64,000 bases of DNA, from NCBI RefSeq assembly GCF_023100905.1, contig NZ_CP064686.1, forward strand, positions 434,001 to 498,000. Reading direction: 5' to 3'. Below the pieces are notes generated by a model, which saw only the letters and a program-made list of their open reading frames with translations, made no database searches and was not told where the DNA came from. Origin of the DNA: Bradyrhizobium sp. 4. Its GTDB lineage: Bacteria > Pseudomonadota > Alphaproteobacteria > Rhizobiales > Xanthobacteraceae. Position numbers and translations under genes: made by a program. Below are positions 16,377-23,680 of this stretch, one piece after another; the first letter of the stretch is position 1, and each line of letters begins with the position of its first letter.

Positions 16377-16772
16377 TCAGTGTAGCTTCAGAATACCACG
16401 GTGAACTTGTGAATGATGGATGCGGCAAAGCCAATTCAAATCCAGTCTGCGCGAGTAATCTTGATGATGCGCGTCAATTTTCGTTTCAGTGCACCCATCA
16501 ACCTCGCAGTGCTCTGGCCTAATGAGATGACCTTTTTTCAAATGGTATCTGACATTCGCCCGGGCATTATGCTTGTCACGGTTCCTTGCAATATATCCGT
16601 AGACTGACCGCCTGACCGCAGCCTTGCCAGCCTCGGTCTGTTTCCACTTTTTTACGAAGTGACTTTTACACGGGCGACACACATAGATGACGTTCTTCAA
16701 TCTGTTCGTAGGCTTCGGAGCTTCCTTGACTAGTAGGTCTTCAGTCGTTCCGCATTTCCAGCATTTTGGCAT
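16377..16772 (-). CDS. HNH-type zinc-binding phage protein
   Basis: The 131-aa protein has an N-terminal CWKCG...CRPCK zinc site, a basic linker, and the C-terminal HNH-like block CEVDGCTETKIDAHHQDYSR with WLCRIHHSQVH. This architecture is common in phage HNH proteins, some homing-type nucleases. It is preceded by an extended -10 promoter. Confidence 0.7.
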   Translation of the reverse strand: MPKCWKCGTTEDLLVKEAPKPTNRLKNVIYVCRPCKSHFVKKWKQTEAGKAAVRRSVYGYIARNRDKHNARANVRYHLKKGHLIRPEHCEVDGCTETKIDAHHQDYSRRLDLNWLCRIHHSQVHRGILKLH

Positions 16773-16783
16773 ATTGTAGGACG

Positions 16784-16792
16784 ATTATAGCA
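16784..16792 (-). promoter_or_regulatory. extended -10 promoter of the HNH gene
   Basis: TGCTATAAT on the minus strand, 11 nt before the ATG at 16772. Perfect -10 hexamer with TG extension; no Shine-Dalgarno follows. Confidence 0.5.
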
Positions 16793-16898
16793 CAGACCAG
16801 CCGCCCTCGATCTCCTTGCTTGCGGTTTGGTAAGAGGTGGAAAGATAGACGGCTGGGCGTCTGTGGTGGTCCGGGACCAAAGAACTACTGAGTTAATT

Positions 16899-17306
16899 CT
16901 ACCGCGTTAGAAGGTCATGCAGAAAGGAGATGCACTCGGGCGATTGCTGAGATAGATCGTCGGTACGGAGGTTCCAGAAGGCGCGCGTTCCGCCGTAATG
17001 AAACCATCCATTTGATGCGACCGTAGCGAAATTATCCCCGCGACACCTTTGGTCAATCGCCACCAAGCAATCTGCGAGGCGAATGGGACGGCCGAGGATT
17101 TCGTACTCTTTAGGATAGAGATTGAATGTGTGGTGCAGTAGCTCCTGTTGCTCTGGCGCATACACATCAAGGCTGTCATTCGATGTGTTCCAATAGGTCG
17201 CAATCATTACCTCACCATCGACAAGCACCTGACACCCAAACTTCAACTCCACAATCTCCGGCACTGCCTTGATGATCGCGGCTCGCACCTGATCTAGTTT
17301 CGTCAT
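16899..17306 (-). CDS. conserved phage protein (EILGRPIRLAD family)
   Basis: The 135-aa protein contains KEYEILGRPIRLADCLVAID and AFWNLRTDDLSQQSPECISFL, two blocks I recall from small proteins of many phages, without known function. The start overlaps the stop of the upstream paralogue gene by 4 bp. Confidence 0.65.
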   Translation of the reverse strand: MTKLDQVRAAIIKAVPEIVELKFGCQVLVDGEVMIATYWNTSNDSLDVYAPEQQELLHHTFNLYPKEYEILGRPIRLADCLVAIDQRCRGDNFATVASNGWFHYGGTRAFWNLRTDDLSQQSPECISFLHDLLTR

Positions 17307-17704
17307 ATGGTGAGTAGTTTATTTTCGATAAGATAGATGAGCATTTTGGCGCGGTCATTTGCCTCGTTGTCAGTCGCTAATTCGTTGTAGATGTATTTTC
17401 GGCGCCGTCCGACGTTTGTTTGCTCCCAATCGCCATAAAGCGCACATCCGTTCAGACCTGCATACAGGCCGTCTTTCGAATACTTCTTCAGCATCTCCCC
17501 AAGCTCTGCGACGGTGAAGGCGGAGCAGTGCTCATCCACTTCAAGCTCGGTGTTCTCAGGAATTTGGAACGATGCATATCCACCCTTGGCTGACACCCTG
17601 ATACTTCCGTCGCGGTGCCACCAAAACAAACTCTCCTGCTTCACTCCCAAATCTCTAAGTTTCCGAGAGGGTTCGAGGCTGGTTACCTGATCTTCTATTT
17701 TCAT
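17303..17704 (-). CDS. conserved phage protein, paralogue of 13179-13607
   Basis: The 133-aa product (MKIEDQVTSLEPSRKLRDLG ... FTVAELGEMLKK ... NDRAKMLIYLIENKL) shares its three conserved blocks with the protein at 13179-13607. The start at 17704 forms an ATGA overlap with the YopX stop. Function unknown. Confidence 0.75.
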   Translation of the reverse strand: MKIEDQVTSLEPSRKLRDLGVKQESLFWWHRDGSIRVSAKGGYASFQIPENTELEVDEHCSAFTVAELGEMLKKYSKDGLYAGLNGCALYGDWEQTNVGRRRKYIYNELATDNEANDRAKMLIYLIENKLLTI

Positions 17705-18039
17705 ACAGTGAGGAGTTCGGGGTTCTCGTAGATGTTGCCGATGACCACAGGCTTGAAGTACTTCTGCACATTGAAGGCGGCTAGGTCTTCTACCCAATCA
17801 ACAGGGTAGCTAACTCCGTCGTTTGTCGAAACGATATCCCCCTCATAAACCTCCTTGCCGTTCTTGTCTTTGAGGCCGGTGAATTGCATGAGGATGATAT
17901 TTTCATCCCATGGCAGTGCTTCTGTCTTTTGATCGGTGACATAGACACCAATCTCCGCTTCGTTGAATTGGATGTCTGAGACGGTGAATAATTTGGACTG
18001 CTTCTTGTCCCACGCACGAAACTTTATCTCTCTTTGCAT
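17701..18039 (-). CDS. YopX family phage protein
   Basis: The 112-aa product has the YopX pattern: MQREIKFRAWDKKQSKLF at the N-terminus, IILMQFTGLKDKNGKEVYEGDIV in the middle and VIGNIYENPELL at the end. YopX proteins are common in phages; their function is unknown. Start 18039 is used; GAGAG 8 nt upstream is the likely ribosome site, and it is buried in an 11-bp stem (see 18048-18109). Confidence 0.88.
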   Translation of the reverse strand: MQREIKFRAWDKKQSKLFTVSDIQFNEAEIGVYVTDQKTEALPWDENIILMQFTGLKDKNGKEVYEGDIVSTNDGVSYPVDWVEDLAAFNVQKYFKPVVIGNIYENPELLTV

Positions 18040-18047
18040 TGTATTTT

Positions 18048-18109
18048 CTCTCAAGTGTACGCACGCCAACTAGTAGGAAGTCGCGCGCACACACTTGAGA
18101 GTACTAGTT
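18048..18109 (-). promoter_or_regulatory. candidate pseudoknot covering the YopX ribosome site
   Basis: Two perfect inverted repeats interlock: arm a 18048-18058 pairs with a' 18091-18101 (11 bp), and arm b 18068-18075 pairs with b' 18102-18109 (8 bp), in the order a-b-a'-b'. In the minus-strand RNA the arm at 18048-18058 contains the GAGAG that would bind the ribosome for yopX. This is the layout of an H-type pseudoknot controlling translation. Confidence 0.5.
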
Positions 18110-18166
18110 GATATCTTTGAATTGTACCGCAGATACGGAAGTGCGCAACACGAGGCGTGAACAGCG

Positions 18167-18232
18167 AGCCTATCGTGACGACAATTGTGACTGCTCGCGA
18201 AGCAGAGCTGTTCAATTGTTGTTCGATAGGCT
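18167..18232. other. imperfect 20-bp inverted repeat
   Basis: Arms 18167-18187 and 18213-18232 (AGCCTATCG... and ...CGATAGGCT) are complementary with few mismatches, and the loop holds CTGCTCGCGAAGCAG, a smaller hairpin. It lies at the 3' edge of the Cys-rich gene on the minus strand and could be its terminator or a processing site. Confidence 0.45.
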
Positions 18233-18237
18233 GTCCG

Positions 18238-18417
18238 TTATCTCTTCTTCCGATAAGTCAGGCGATTGATGCGCGAGTTGAGTGGTCGCGGCTTGTCGGT
18301 GTTCGGGACGAACTTCTTGCACAAGCATTGCATTGTGCATTGTCCCCGATAGAGATCGCGGATGTCACTGCGATGCTGTGTGTACGCGTGTCCGCACTTG
18401 CAGACCAGAACTGTCAT
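18238..18417 (-). CDS. 59-aa Cys-rich zinc-finger-like protein
   Basis: The frame encodes MTVLVCKCGHAYTQHRSDI..., then GQCTMQCLCKKFV and a basic tail ending TYRKKR. Five cysteines and two histidines in about 35 residues suggest one zinc site. It is the first gene of the leftward operon that continues with yopX. Confidence 0.5.
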   Translation of the reverse strand: MTVLVCKCGHAYTQHRSDIRDLYRGQCTMQCLCKKFVPNTDKPRPLNSRINRLTYRKKR

Positions 18418-19237
18418 TGTTGAATTGTCTCACGAGTGTACGCAGCAGAGAAGTGAATCGTGTTGTGTAGTGTGCCGCACAGTGAACAGCGCGACTTCCT
18501 ACCTATGGAATTTGTTGTAAAGGACAGGCGGGGTGCACGCTCATGGACGCGAAAGCTATCGGACGGTACTCCGTTCGACTAGCCTTTTGTGTTCATGAGC
18601 GTGTGGTGATCCACGCATTGTCTGGCCGTGCAACAGGCCAAGGGCGGAGCCCCACACGGAGTGAAAAGAAAGAATAGTAACCATAGGTAGGAAGTCGCGC
18701 TGTGAACGGTAAAGCGGAGCGTGCGGAAAAGTGAATGGTTACAACGCGCTGGAGGCGCGGCACGGGTCAATGGGGTGGGTCAAACAGTGAAATGGTCTCT
18801 CTGAGCCCCTGTGTGAGGGAGGTGTTTCCCACGAAGTGGCTCGGCGTTTTTCTACGGTTGATGTCAAGCGGCACAGTAATGTAATTTGTCGCGCATCCGA
18901 ACGAGGAAGCGGCGCTGTCTCCGGATGATTCCGGATCACTAAAGCTCGCCGCGCTGAACCTCGATGAATCGGAGTCGTTCGCGTACACGCTGTGCAAAAA
19001 TCCAATCCTGTATACAGCGTTTGTAAATCGCAGCGATAGTACGCAAGGTGGGCCGTCATCACCAACTGAGGTCATTTGTTTGTCTAGTGCGGCAACGCTA
19101 GCTCTTTGACACCTGGTGGCGGCCTATTCTTGTTGTCGGATATCCCCAGCTTGCCATTTACTCGTGAAAGTGGCGTGAGAGAATTACGGTGTGATAGAGG
19201 CCTGAGTGTCTCTTGGAAGGGCTTCTGTCCGACACCC
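18418..19237. other. structured intergenic region between divergent operons
   Basis: About 820 bp without a convincing gene separate the leftward yopX operon from the rightward phosphoesterase. The strongest feature is the nested inverted-repeat array at 18487-18702. A minus-strand frame at 18767-19075 and an opposing plus-strand frame without start both look only partly protein-like. Divergent promoters, and possibly an origin, are expected here. Confidence 0.5.
18487..18702. ncRNA. candidate multibranched structured RNA or cruciform, 216 nt
   Basis: A perfect 22-bp inverted repeat (18487-18508 with 18681-18702) encloses a series of further stems: 18536-18545 with 18594-18603, GTGG/CCAC at 18603-18614, TGGCC/GGCCA at 18623-18640 and GGGC/GCCC at 18642-18652. 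Part of the arm, TAGGAAGTCGCGC, recurs at 18074-18086 in the yopX leader. The strand of any transcript is unknown; it could equally be a DNA cruciform or replication origin. Confidence 0.4.
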
Positions 19238-19996
19238 TTGAATAAAGTTCAAACATGGATCGTTCTGCCAGACATTCATTGCCCCTATGAGGACAAGCGA
19301 TCTCTCGCAGCCGTTGAGAAATTGATGGCCGACATTCGCCTAGACGGCTATCTCCAGCTCGGCGACGTTGTAGATCTCGACTGCATTTCAGCTCACAACA
19401 AGAACAATCTTAGAGCTGTGGAGGGCAAGCGGTTGATGCTCGATTACGACCACACCGCTGAAATGCTTGATAGGCACCAGAAGATAATCCGCGCCCGTAA
19501 TAAGGCAGCGGAATTTGTCATACTAGAGGGCAACCACGAATTCAGGTTGGAGCGATACATTGACGCCAATCCTGCCCTGGAAGGAATGGTGGAGGTGCCT
19601 ACCGCATTGGAGTTCGGCCGAAGGAAAATCAGATGGGTTCCCTCGTGGAGCACAGGAAAGATGTTCACGATCGGCAAGGCCAACTTCATCCACGGACGAT
19701 ACGGCGGTGAGCACCACGCAAAGAAGCACGTCAGCAAATACGGCTGCAACATCTTCTACGGTCACATCCACGATGTGCAGACATATTCAGCAGAAATGCT
19801 CGGGCAGGAAAACACTATGGTCGGGCAGTCGCTCGGATGTCTTTGCCTGCCTCAAAAGTATATGCGAGGGGCGCCCGACAAATGGCAGCAGGCTTTCGCT
19901 ATATTTGAATTCCTGCCGGACGGGCATTTCACTTATAACGTGATCCGCATTTTCAAACACCGCTTTATTTACAACGGGAAGGTCTACGAAGGGTAG
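19238..19996 (+). CDS. calcineurin-like metallophosphoesterase
   Basis: All five family motifs are visible: D-x-H in VLPDIHCPYED, GD in LQLGDVVDLD, GNHE in ILEGNHEFRLE, H in FIHGRYGG and GHIH in FYGHIHDVQ. The enzyme should be a two-metal phosphodiesterase or phosphatase; phage members are common but substrates are unclear. The open frame extends back to 19106 without an ATG; TTG 19238 (LNKVQTWIVLPD) is the most plausible start. It is one of few plus-strand genes in the element. Confidence 0.8.
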   Translation: MNKVQTWIVLPDIHCPYEDKRSLAAVEKLMADIRLDGYLQLGDVVDLDCISAHNKNNLRAVEGKRLMLDYDHTAEMLDRHQKIIRARNKAAEFVILEGNHEFRLERYIDANPALEGMVEVPTALEFGRRKIRWVPSWSTGKMFTIGKANFIHGRYGGEHHAKKHVSKYGCNIFYGHIHDVQTYSAEMLGQENTMVGQSLGCLCLPQKYMRGAPDKWQQAFAIFEFLPDGHFTYNVIRIFKHRFIYNGKVYEG

Positions 19997-20378
19997 CATG
20001 ACGCGTCTCTCCCGAAGGGAGTAGAGGTGCAACTATTTCGACAGAGTTTTGGTGAAGCCGGGCCTTTTCCAAAGGGCTGTGAGTGCTTCTTGTCACGTTG
20101 AGATACAGATCGGATGGCAGGGAGGACGCGTGGCCTTTTTCCCTGCTTTCACATCTGTACCCCACTCTATGAGACTTTGATGATTCTTAAATTTGCGGCG
20201 GCGAGGATTTGACTCGTGGTTGATTGTATCCACCAGAGTATAAGTCACCTCGCACGTGGGCGGCTGGTAAGGCCGGTCCACCGTCCAGTCCACTCTCTTT
20301 CACGTGAACCCTAACGCCCCTTTGCGCAACACCGCAGTTCTAAGAACCATCTCGTTTTGCAGTTTCCTACTTATGTTG

Positions 20379-20529
20379 ATTGGCTGGGAGGGGAAAACAA
20401 CATAGGAAGCTGTACTCCTTGCGTTAAGTGTCTCGGTCTTAACACCGCCGATGCTTTAAGCCAGCTAGAGACTTGCATCGGGTCTTAAAAGTGTCTCGTA
20501 CTCCTGTTGTAATCCCCTCCAAACCAACC
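20379..20529. repeat. long hairpin B (GCTGRGAGGG family)
   Basis: The left arm (GATTGGCTGGGAGGGGAAAA, 20379-20402) pairs with the right arm 20506-20529. It is preceded by TTCCTACTTATGTTG, which can pair with CAACATAGGAA just inside. The left arm can also pair with the right arm of hairpin C (20660-20682), giving an alternative fold. GTCTCG and TCTTAA words repeat in the loop. Confidence 0.45.
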
Positions 20530-20579
20530 ACACCGCTGATCCTGATAGGGCGGTGGTTTCTCTGTCTGTGAAAGAGCAG

Positions 20580-20682
20580 GAGATTGGCTGAGAGGGAGGA
20601 GGTAGTTATTTTCATTTTCGTCGGGCGGACACCGGGGTCATGGCGTTACCGTGACCGAACCTCTCCCCTCTCAACCAATCTC
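20580..20682. repeat. long hairpin C (GCTGRGAGGG family)
   Basis: The left arm GAGATTGGCTGAGAGGG (20580 on) pairs with CCCTCTCAACCAATCTC (to 20682) nearly perfectly. The loop holds a GGTCA/TGACC stem. The stem sequence is shared with hairpins A (13972-14045) and B. Confidence 0.5.
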
Positions 20683-20712
20683 AAATAAAAACAACCGCCC
20701 GTGAAGGCGGTT
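20680..20712 (-). terminator. rho-independent terminator
   Basis: Stem AACCGCC (20693-20699) / GGCGGTT (20706-20712), followed on the minus strand by GTTTTTATTTG. It would end leftward transcription coming from the late operon beyond 21310. Confidence 0.7.
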
Positions 20713-20729
20713 CAGTCAAGTTCTAGATT

Positions 20730-20799
20730 GCGAGCGGCAATTTTATGACGAATTGCAACCCGCTCGCATACAAAACTCGACTCTATGCAATTCGTCATA
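20730..20799. promoter_or_regulatory. interlocked alternative hairpins, attenuator-like
   Basis: GCGAGCGG (20730-20737) pairs with CCGCTCGC (20760-20767), extended inside by CAATT/AATTG. A perfect 14-bp repeat, 20744-20757 with 20786-20799, overlaps it in a-b-a'-b' order. The two folds compete or form a pseudoknot. It lies about 110 bp before the plus-strand gene at 20908. Confidence 0.45.
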
Positions 20800-20907
20800 C
20801 CAAAATATTAGCACGCGCGTTTCACACGAAACCGTCCAGGGTGGGGATAACTTGCACTACCACGCAAAGGAAGTAGACTCTCCTGTCTGGAACCGCAGGA
20901 GGTTGCC

Positions 20908-21225
20908 ATGACTGTCAACTGGTTCGCGGAAGCAAAGCCGACGTTTGAGCACTTAGTGAAGCTGTGTGATCACCTGGCGAAAGAATTAGAGATAACGACG
21001 GCGGAGTCAGCAGACGCGCGCGCGCTGCTGAGACGGGCGGGTGCCTTTATCGGTGTACTGGAACACACCGCAATCGATCCTGCGTGGCTCAAGGATGCTG
21101 CAGAGACGATGCCGGAAAACGAAGTACTCTTGAAGATGATTACTGATGAGGCGTTGTTCTTCTCAGGACTTGCGGAGAAGTATTTCGGCGATCTAAAAAG
21201 TGAGCTGAAGGACGTTGCTCACTAA
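20908..21225 (+). CDS. hypothetical helical protein
   Basis: The 105-aa acidic protein (MTVNWFAEAKPTFEHLVKLC...) is predicted to be all helical. It has a strong ribosome site (AGGAGG, 5 nt spacing), unlike the late phage genes, and its own terminator, so it is probably an independently expressed accessory gene. Function not recognised. Confidence 0.65.
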   Translation: MTVNWFAEAKPTFEHLVKLCDHLAKELEITTAESADARALLRRAGAFIGVLEHTAIDPAWLKDAAETMPENEVLLKMITDEALFFSGLAEKYFGDLKSELKDVAH

Positions 21226-21231
21226 ATTGGC

Positions 21232-21290
21232 GAGCCCGCATTTGCGCGGGCTCTGGACTAGCCGTATCAGGATAGGCTTCTTTTTTTTAT
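21232..21290 (+). terminator. terminator after the 20908 gene
   Basis: Stem GAGCCCGC (21232-21239) / GCGGGCTC (21246-21253), then a second short AGCC/GGCT stem followed by TTCTTTTTTTTATT. Confidence 0.65.
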
Positions 21291-21309
21291 TCTTACTGGA
21301 TGCCTGCGT

Positions 21310-21744
21310 TCATCTTACCACGTAGTAGCCAAGGTCACGTGCGCAGCTCCAGGTATCAGTCTTCCAATGGGAGGCCATATACCGGACTGCAAAGTCACCA
21401 TCGAGGGCTTGCTCTTTCGTGACGTAGCGCCCCGAATTTGGGCCGTGGGCGGGAAGATAGATCTGAGCTGCACCAAATGACTTACCGTGATCTCCGACTG
21501 CTGTGGGATCGAAGTTACTCTCACAGCGCATTGTTTCCGTCATCTGGTGAGCAGAGACTCTGTAGTACTGCGCCCAATATCTGATTGCACCTAATGCATC
21601 GTCGTTGAAAAGCGGCGCGTGAGTTTCAGCGGCGTATGCTGTCTGCGCCGCGACAAGCTTAGAGAGCTTGTCCTGGGCAAGCAGTAAAGCAATGACCATC
21701 GCGCCTATTGCGGAGGGTTCCAGAAGCCTAGACGCGGCCTCCAA
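21310..21744 (-). CDS. lytic transglycosylase-like endolysin
   Basis: The 144-aa protein has an N-terminal hydrophobic stretch (AIGAMVIALLLAQ) that may anchor or export it, then an SLT-like domain: MTETMRCESNFDPTAVGD with the catalytic Glu before Ser, and SFGAAQIYLPAHG in place of the usual GLMQ-type motif. It should cleave peptidoglycan glycan strands. It is the last gene of the late operon and overlaps the holin-like gene by 17 bp. Confidence 0.7.
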   Translation of the reverse strand: MEAASRLLEPSAIGAMVIALLLAQDKLSKLVAAQTAYAAETHAPLFNDDALGAIRYWAQYYRVSAHQMTETMRCESNFDPTAVGDHGKSFGAAQIYLPAHGPNSGRYVTKEQALDGDFAVRYMASHWKTDTWSCARDLGYYVVR

Positions 21745-21922
21745 AGATGTTCACTCCGCCCGCCTTTATGCGAGCAATGTAGGTGAGAACAAGTCCAGGG
21801 AGTGCGCCGAGCACGGGGGTTGCTTTTGCGAGGATTTCATTTGAGCAAACGTCAGAAAAACCGAATTGCACAAGAAGTAACCCTCCCACAGCAAGCCAGA
21901 TGCCTCCAATTTGTTTTGACAT
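21728..21922 (-). CDS. holin-like small membrane protein
   Basis: The 64-aa product has two hydrophobic segments (IWLAVGGLLLVQFGF and ATPVLGALPGLVLTYIARI) and a short C-terminal tail. Size and position between peptidoglycan-enzyme genes suit a holin. It has its own extended -10 promoter with 6 nt to the ATG. Confidence 0.6.
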   Translation of the reverse strand: MSKQIGGIWLAVGGLLLVQFGFSDVCSNEILAKATPVLGALPGLVLTYIARIKAGGVNIFGGRV

Positions 21923-21928
21923 ACAGCA

Positions 21929-21937
21929 ATTATAGCA
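21929..21937 (-). promoter_or_regulatory. extended -10 promoter, leaderless start
   Basis: TGCTATAAT on the minus strand ends 6 nt before the ATG at 21922. A TTGTGA about 15 nt upstream is a weak -35. It lies in the 27-bp gap after the preceding stop codon. Confidence 0.55.
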
Positions 21938-21949
21938 CCTGTTTTTTGT

Positions 21950-22519
21950 TCACAAGGGCAGATAGTGGAAAACTTCCAATCCTCTTTTATGTGCGGCCTC
22001 ACGCCATCCGAAATCAGTGTAGTTCGCTTCCCATTTGCCGGTGGCACTGTTGTTGCTCATCACCCATCCTCTCTTGCCCCAAATGCCGCAGTGACCGATC
22101 ACGCCTCCTTTCGTGGGGAATACTGAGACGCATCCAGCTACAGGGGTGACGACCATCTTAAATCTCGCGTCCATCCAGAGATGCTTATCGAGCGCGATAG
22201 TGGAGAGGATTACAGGGAAGCCTGGCATCACCTTACGGATGATATTTGACACAGATTCCGCGCAAGCGCGTTCGTCAGGTGCCTTGTCACCAGGGCTCGC
22301 ATCTTTACCTATGGCGTTGAAAGCAGCTTGATACAGTAATTCGGCCGTAGTCGGCTTTTGCGTTGCAGGAAGGGGCTGTTTTAGCTCAATATGAGGCTGT
22401 ATGGGCTGCACTGGCTCTGTGTTCATAGGAAGTTCACTGGGGTGCTGAGCGAGCGGGTCGTGAAAGACGTTGATTATGAAATCGTCGAGCCAATCTATCA
22501 GCGCGAGAAGTAGATTCAT
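21950..22519 (-). CDS. CHAP/NlpC-like phage peptidase
   Basis: The 189-aa protein has an N-terminal hydrophobic segment, a Pro-rich linker (about 30-60), then DERACAESVSNIIRKV with the candidate catalytic Cys and GVIGHCGIWGKRGWVMSNNS with the candidate His. This order matches a phage Cys-His peptidase family resembling CHAP endolysins. It probably cuts peptide cross-links. It overlaps the upstream gene by 4 bp. Confidence 0.6.
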   Translation of the reverse strand: MNLLLALIDWLDDFIINVFHDPLAQHPSELPMNTEPVQPIQPHIELKQPLPATQKPTTAELLYQAAFNAIGKDASPGDKAPDERACAESVSNIIRKVMPGFPVILSTIALDKHLWMDARFKMVVTPVAGCVSVFPTKGGVIGHCGIWGKRGWVMSNNSATGKWEANYTDFGWREAAHKRGLEVFHYLPL

Positions 22520-23376
22520 GCACCTATAAGTATCGCACGGATTTTTAGGAGGACTGCGATGAGTTGTTTATAGAGACTGATCTGTTTCACAGTAGCGTTT
22601 GGGTCTTCAGCAGAAAGGATGACGCGGTAGCCGTAGTCATAAAATTTGAAGTCAGGTGCGAGGTTCTTAGTGTAGTCCTCTGGCGCTTCGCGGTAGTTGT
22701 CGAAGGCTTGGAATTGCGGAAGGGAATAGAGAAGGAAGGCATGATTGATCTGCCCGTCCCATCGTGGGTACACGCCATTGACCTTCTCGGGCCATGCTCC
22801 TCCAGCTACTCCAACCATATCGTCAGTTAGTACGTCGCCGAAGTGAACGCTCTGCACTTGCTCGTAAGTTACGGCGAAACGTCGAGCGAATTCTGCACCG
22901 AGGTCGCGCATTTCCTGAGTGATACGTTTTGGATCGTAGTTCTCATCAAAGCCGTGGAGCTGGGGAAGCATCCACTTAGGAATGAGCCCTTGTGAGTGGA
23001 TTGCCTGTAAGGGAGCCTTGAGAGAGTTTCCTGAGCGAGTTGTGCCGCTGTTGATAGCTACGAAAACGTCCGAAAAATCCACCGGAGCATCATCGATATC
23101 TAGAAGATAGCCCTTGTCTTTGAGCCACTTTTTGTTGTCCGGGTGCATTGCATGATTGTAGTGATAGGTGAAAAGCGCCGCCAAGTGATTTACAGGGCTG
23201 CGACTGGCGCAATCAAACTTCTCTTCTCCAATGTTTTGGTCTTCACCTAGAGGGAGATACTTCTCACGTTCTGCGAGGGGGATTGAAACGATACCAGGTT
23301 GTGAGAGTGCGCCGAATTGAAGCTCTGTGCCGTCTTGGTGTTGGCGCTCAAGGTCAAGATTTAGACCTCGGTTCAT
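22516..23376 (-). CDS. papain-like (C1) phage cysteine peptidase, putative
   Basis: The 286-aa protein contains EEKFDCASRSPVNHLAALFT with the candidate Cys, NSGTTRSGNSLKAPLQAIHS, a Gly-Leu-Ile-Pro segment, and GQINHAFLLYSLP with the candidate His. This layout is seen in papain-like proteins of environmental phages and of candidate-phyla (Patescibacteria) sequences. It may be a virion-associated peptidase or part of the lysis set. The N-terminus overlaps the upstream small membrane gene by 4 bp. Confidence 0.55.
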   Translation of the reverse strand: MNRGLNLDLERQHQDGTELQFGALSQPGIVSIPLAEREKYLPLGEDQNIGEEKFDCASRSPVNHLAALFTYHYNHAMHPDNKKWLKDKGYLLDIDDAPVDFSDVFVAINSGTTRSGNSLKAPLQAIHSQGLIPKWMLPQLHGFDENYDPKRITQEMRDLGAEFARRFAVTYEQVQSVHFGDVLTDDMVGVAGGAWPEKVNGVYPRWDGQINHAFLLYSLPQFQAFDNYREAPEDYTKNLAPDFKFYDYGYRVILSAEDPNATVKQISLYKQLIAVLLKIRAILIGA

Positions 23377-23585
23377 ACCTTATTCGAGAGATACGCAAAT
23401 CCTATCCAGCCGAGAAATGTTTTTATCGCAAGGAAGATGACGGCGAGAGCACCGAGAATCTTTGCGGCGTTGATTATGAAGTTACTGCCAATTACGCCGT
23501 AGCCCTTGAAGAAATCAATCAGAGCCTCGTTGACTATCGTCTTTAGCTCTTCTCTTTGTGCGTCTGTAAATGGCTGGTCACTCAT
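23373..23585 (-). CDS. 70-aa membrane protein, second holin candidate
   Basis: A hydrophilic N-terminus (MSDQPFTDAQREELKTIVNE) is followed by one or two hydrophobic segments (IINAAKILGALAVIFLAIKTFLGW). The start follows a 28-codon frame by 2 bp (TGAATATG). Could be a holin or a regulator of lysis. Confidence 0.55.
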   Translation of the reverse strand: MSDQPFTDAQREELKTIVNEALIDFFKGYGVIGSNFIINAAKILGALAVIFLAIKTFLGWIGFAYLSNKV

Positions 23586-23587
23586 AT

Positions 23588-23674
23588 TCAGTCACTTAAG
23601 ACAATCCCTTCTGGGTGTCCTTTTGCGATGATTTCGTCGCCGCTCATGTCGTCAAGAGATTTCTCTTCGTTCAT
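23588..23674 (-). CDS. 28-aa acidic peptide (candidate)
   Basis: A short frame (MNEEKSLDDMSGDEIIAKGH...) whose ATG lies exactly 6 nt after an extended -10 box and whose stop sits 2 bp before the next gene. The location makes it a plausible first gene of a lysis sub-operon. Confidence 0.4.
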   Translation of the reverse strand: MNEEKSLDDMSGDEIIAKGHPEGIVLSD

Positions 23675-23680
23675 GAATAT

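Larger units (their letters stand above)
19997..20907. other. non-coding region rich in hairpins
   Basis: About 910 bp carry no convincing gene; a minus-strand 66-codon frame at 20093-20293 is doubtful. From 20360 onward the sequence is dominated by long inverted repeats (20379-20529 and 20580-20682), a minus-strand terminator at 20680-20712 and an interlocked structure at 20730-20799. CTCCC/GGGAG at about 20014-20027 may end the phosphoesterase transcript. Confidence 0.5.

Noticed and set aside
18767..19075. 102-codon minus-strand frame starting MTSVGDDGPPCVLSLRFTNA
   Set aside because: Ser-rich composition is typical of an antisense frame, no ribosome site or neighbour coupling; the opposing plus frame is equally protein-like but has no start.
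20093..20293. 66-codon minus-strand frame in the hairpin-rich gap
   Set aside because: Isolated, no ribosome site and no coupling; kept only as a remark in the gap entry.
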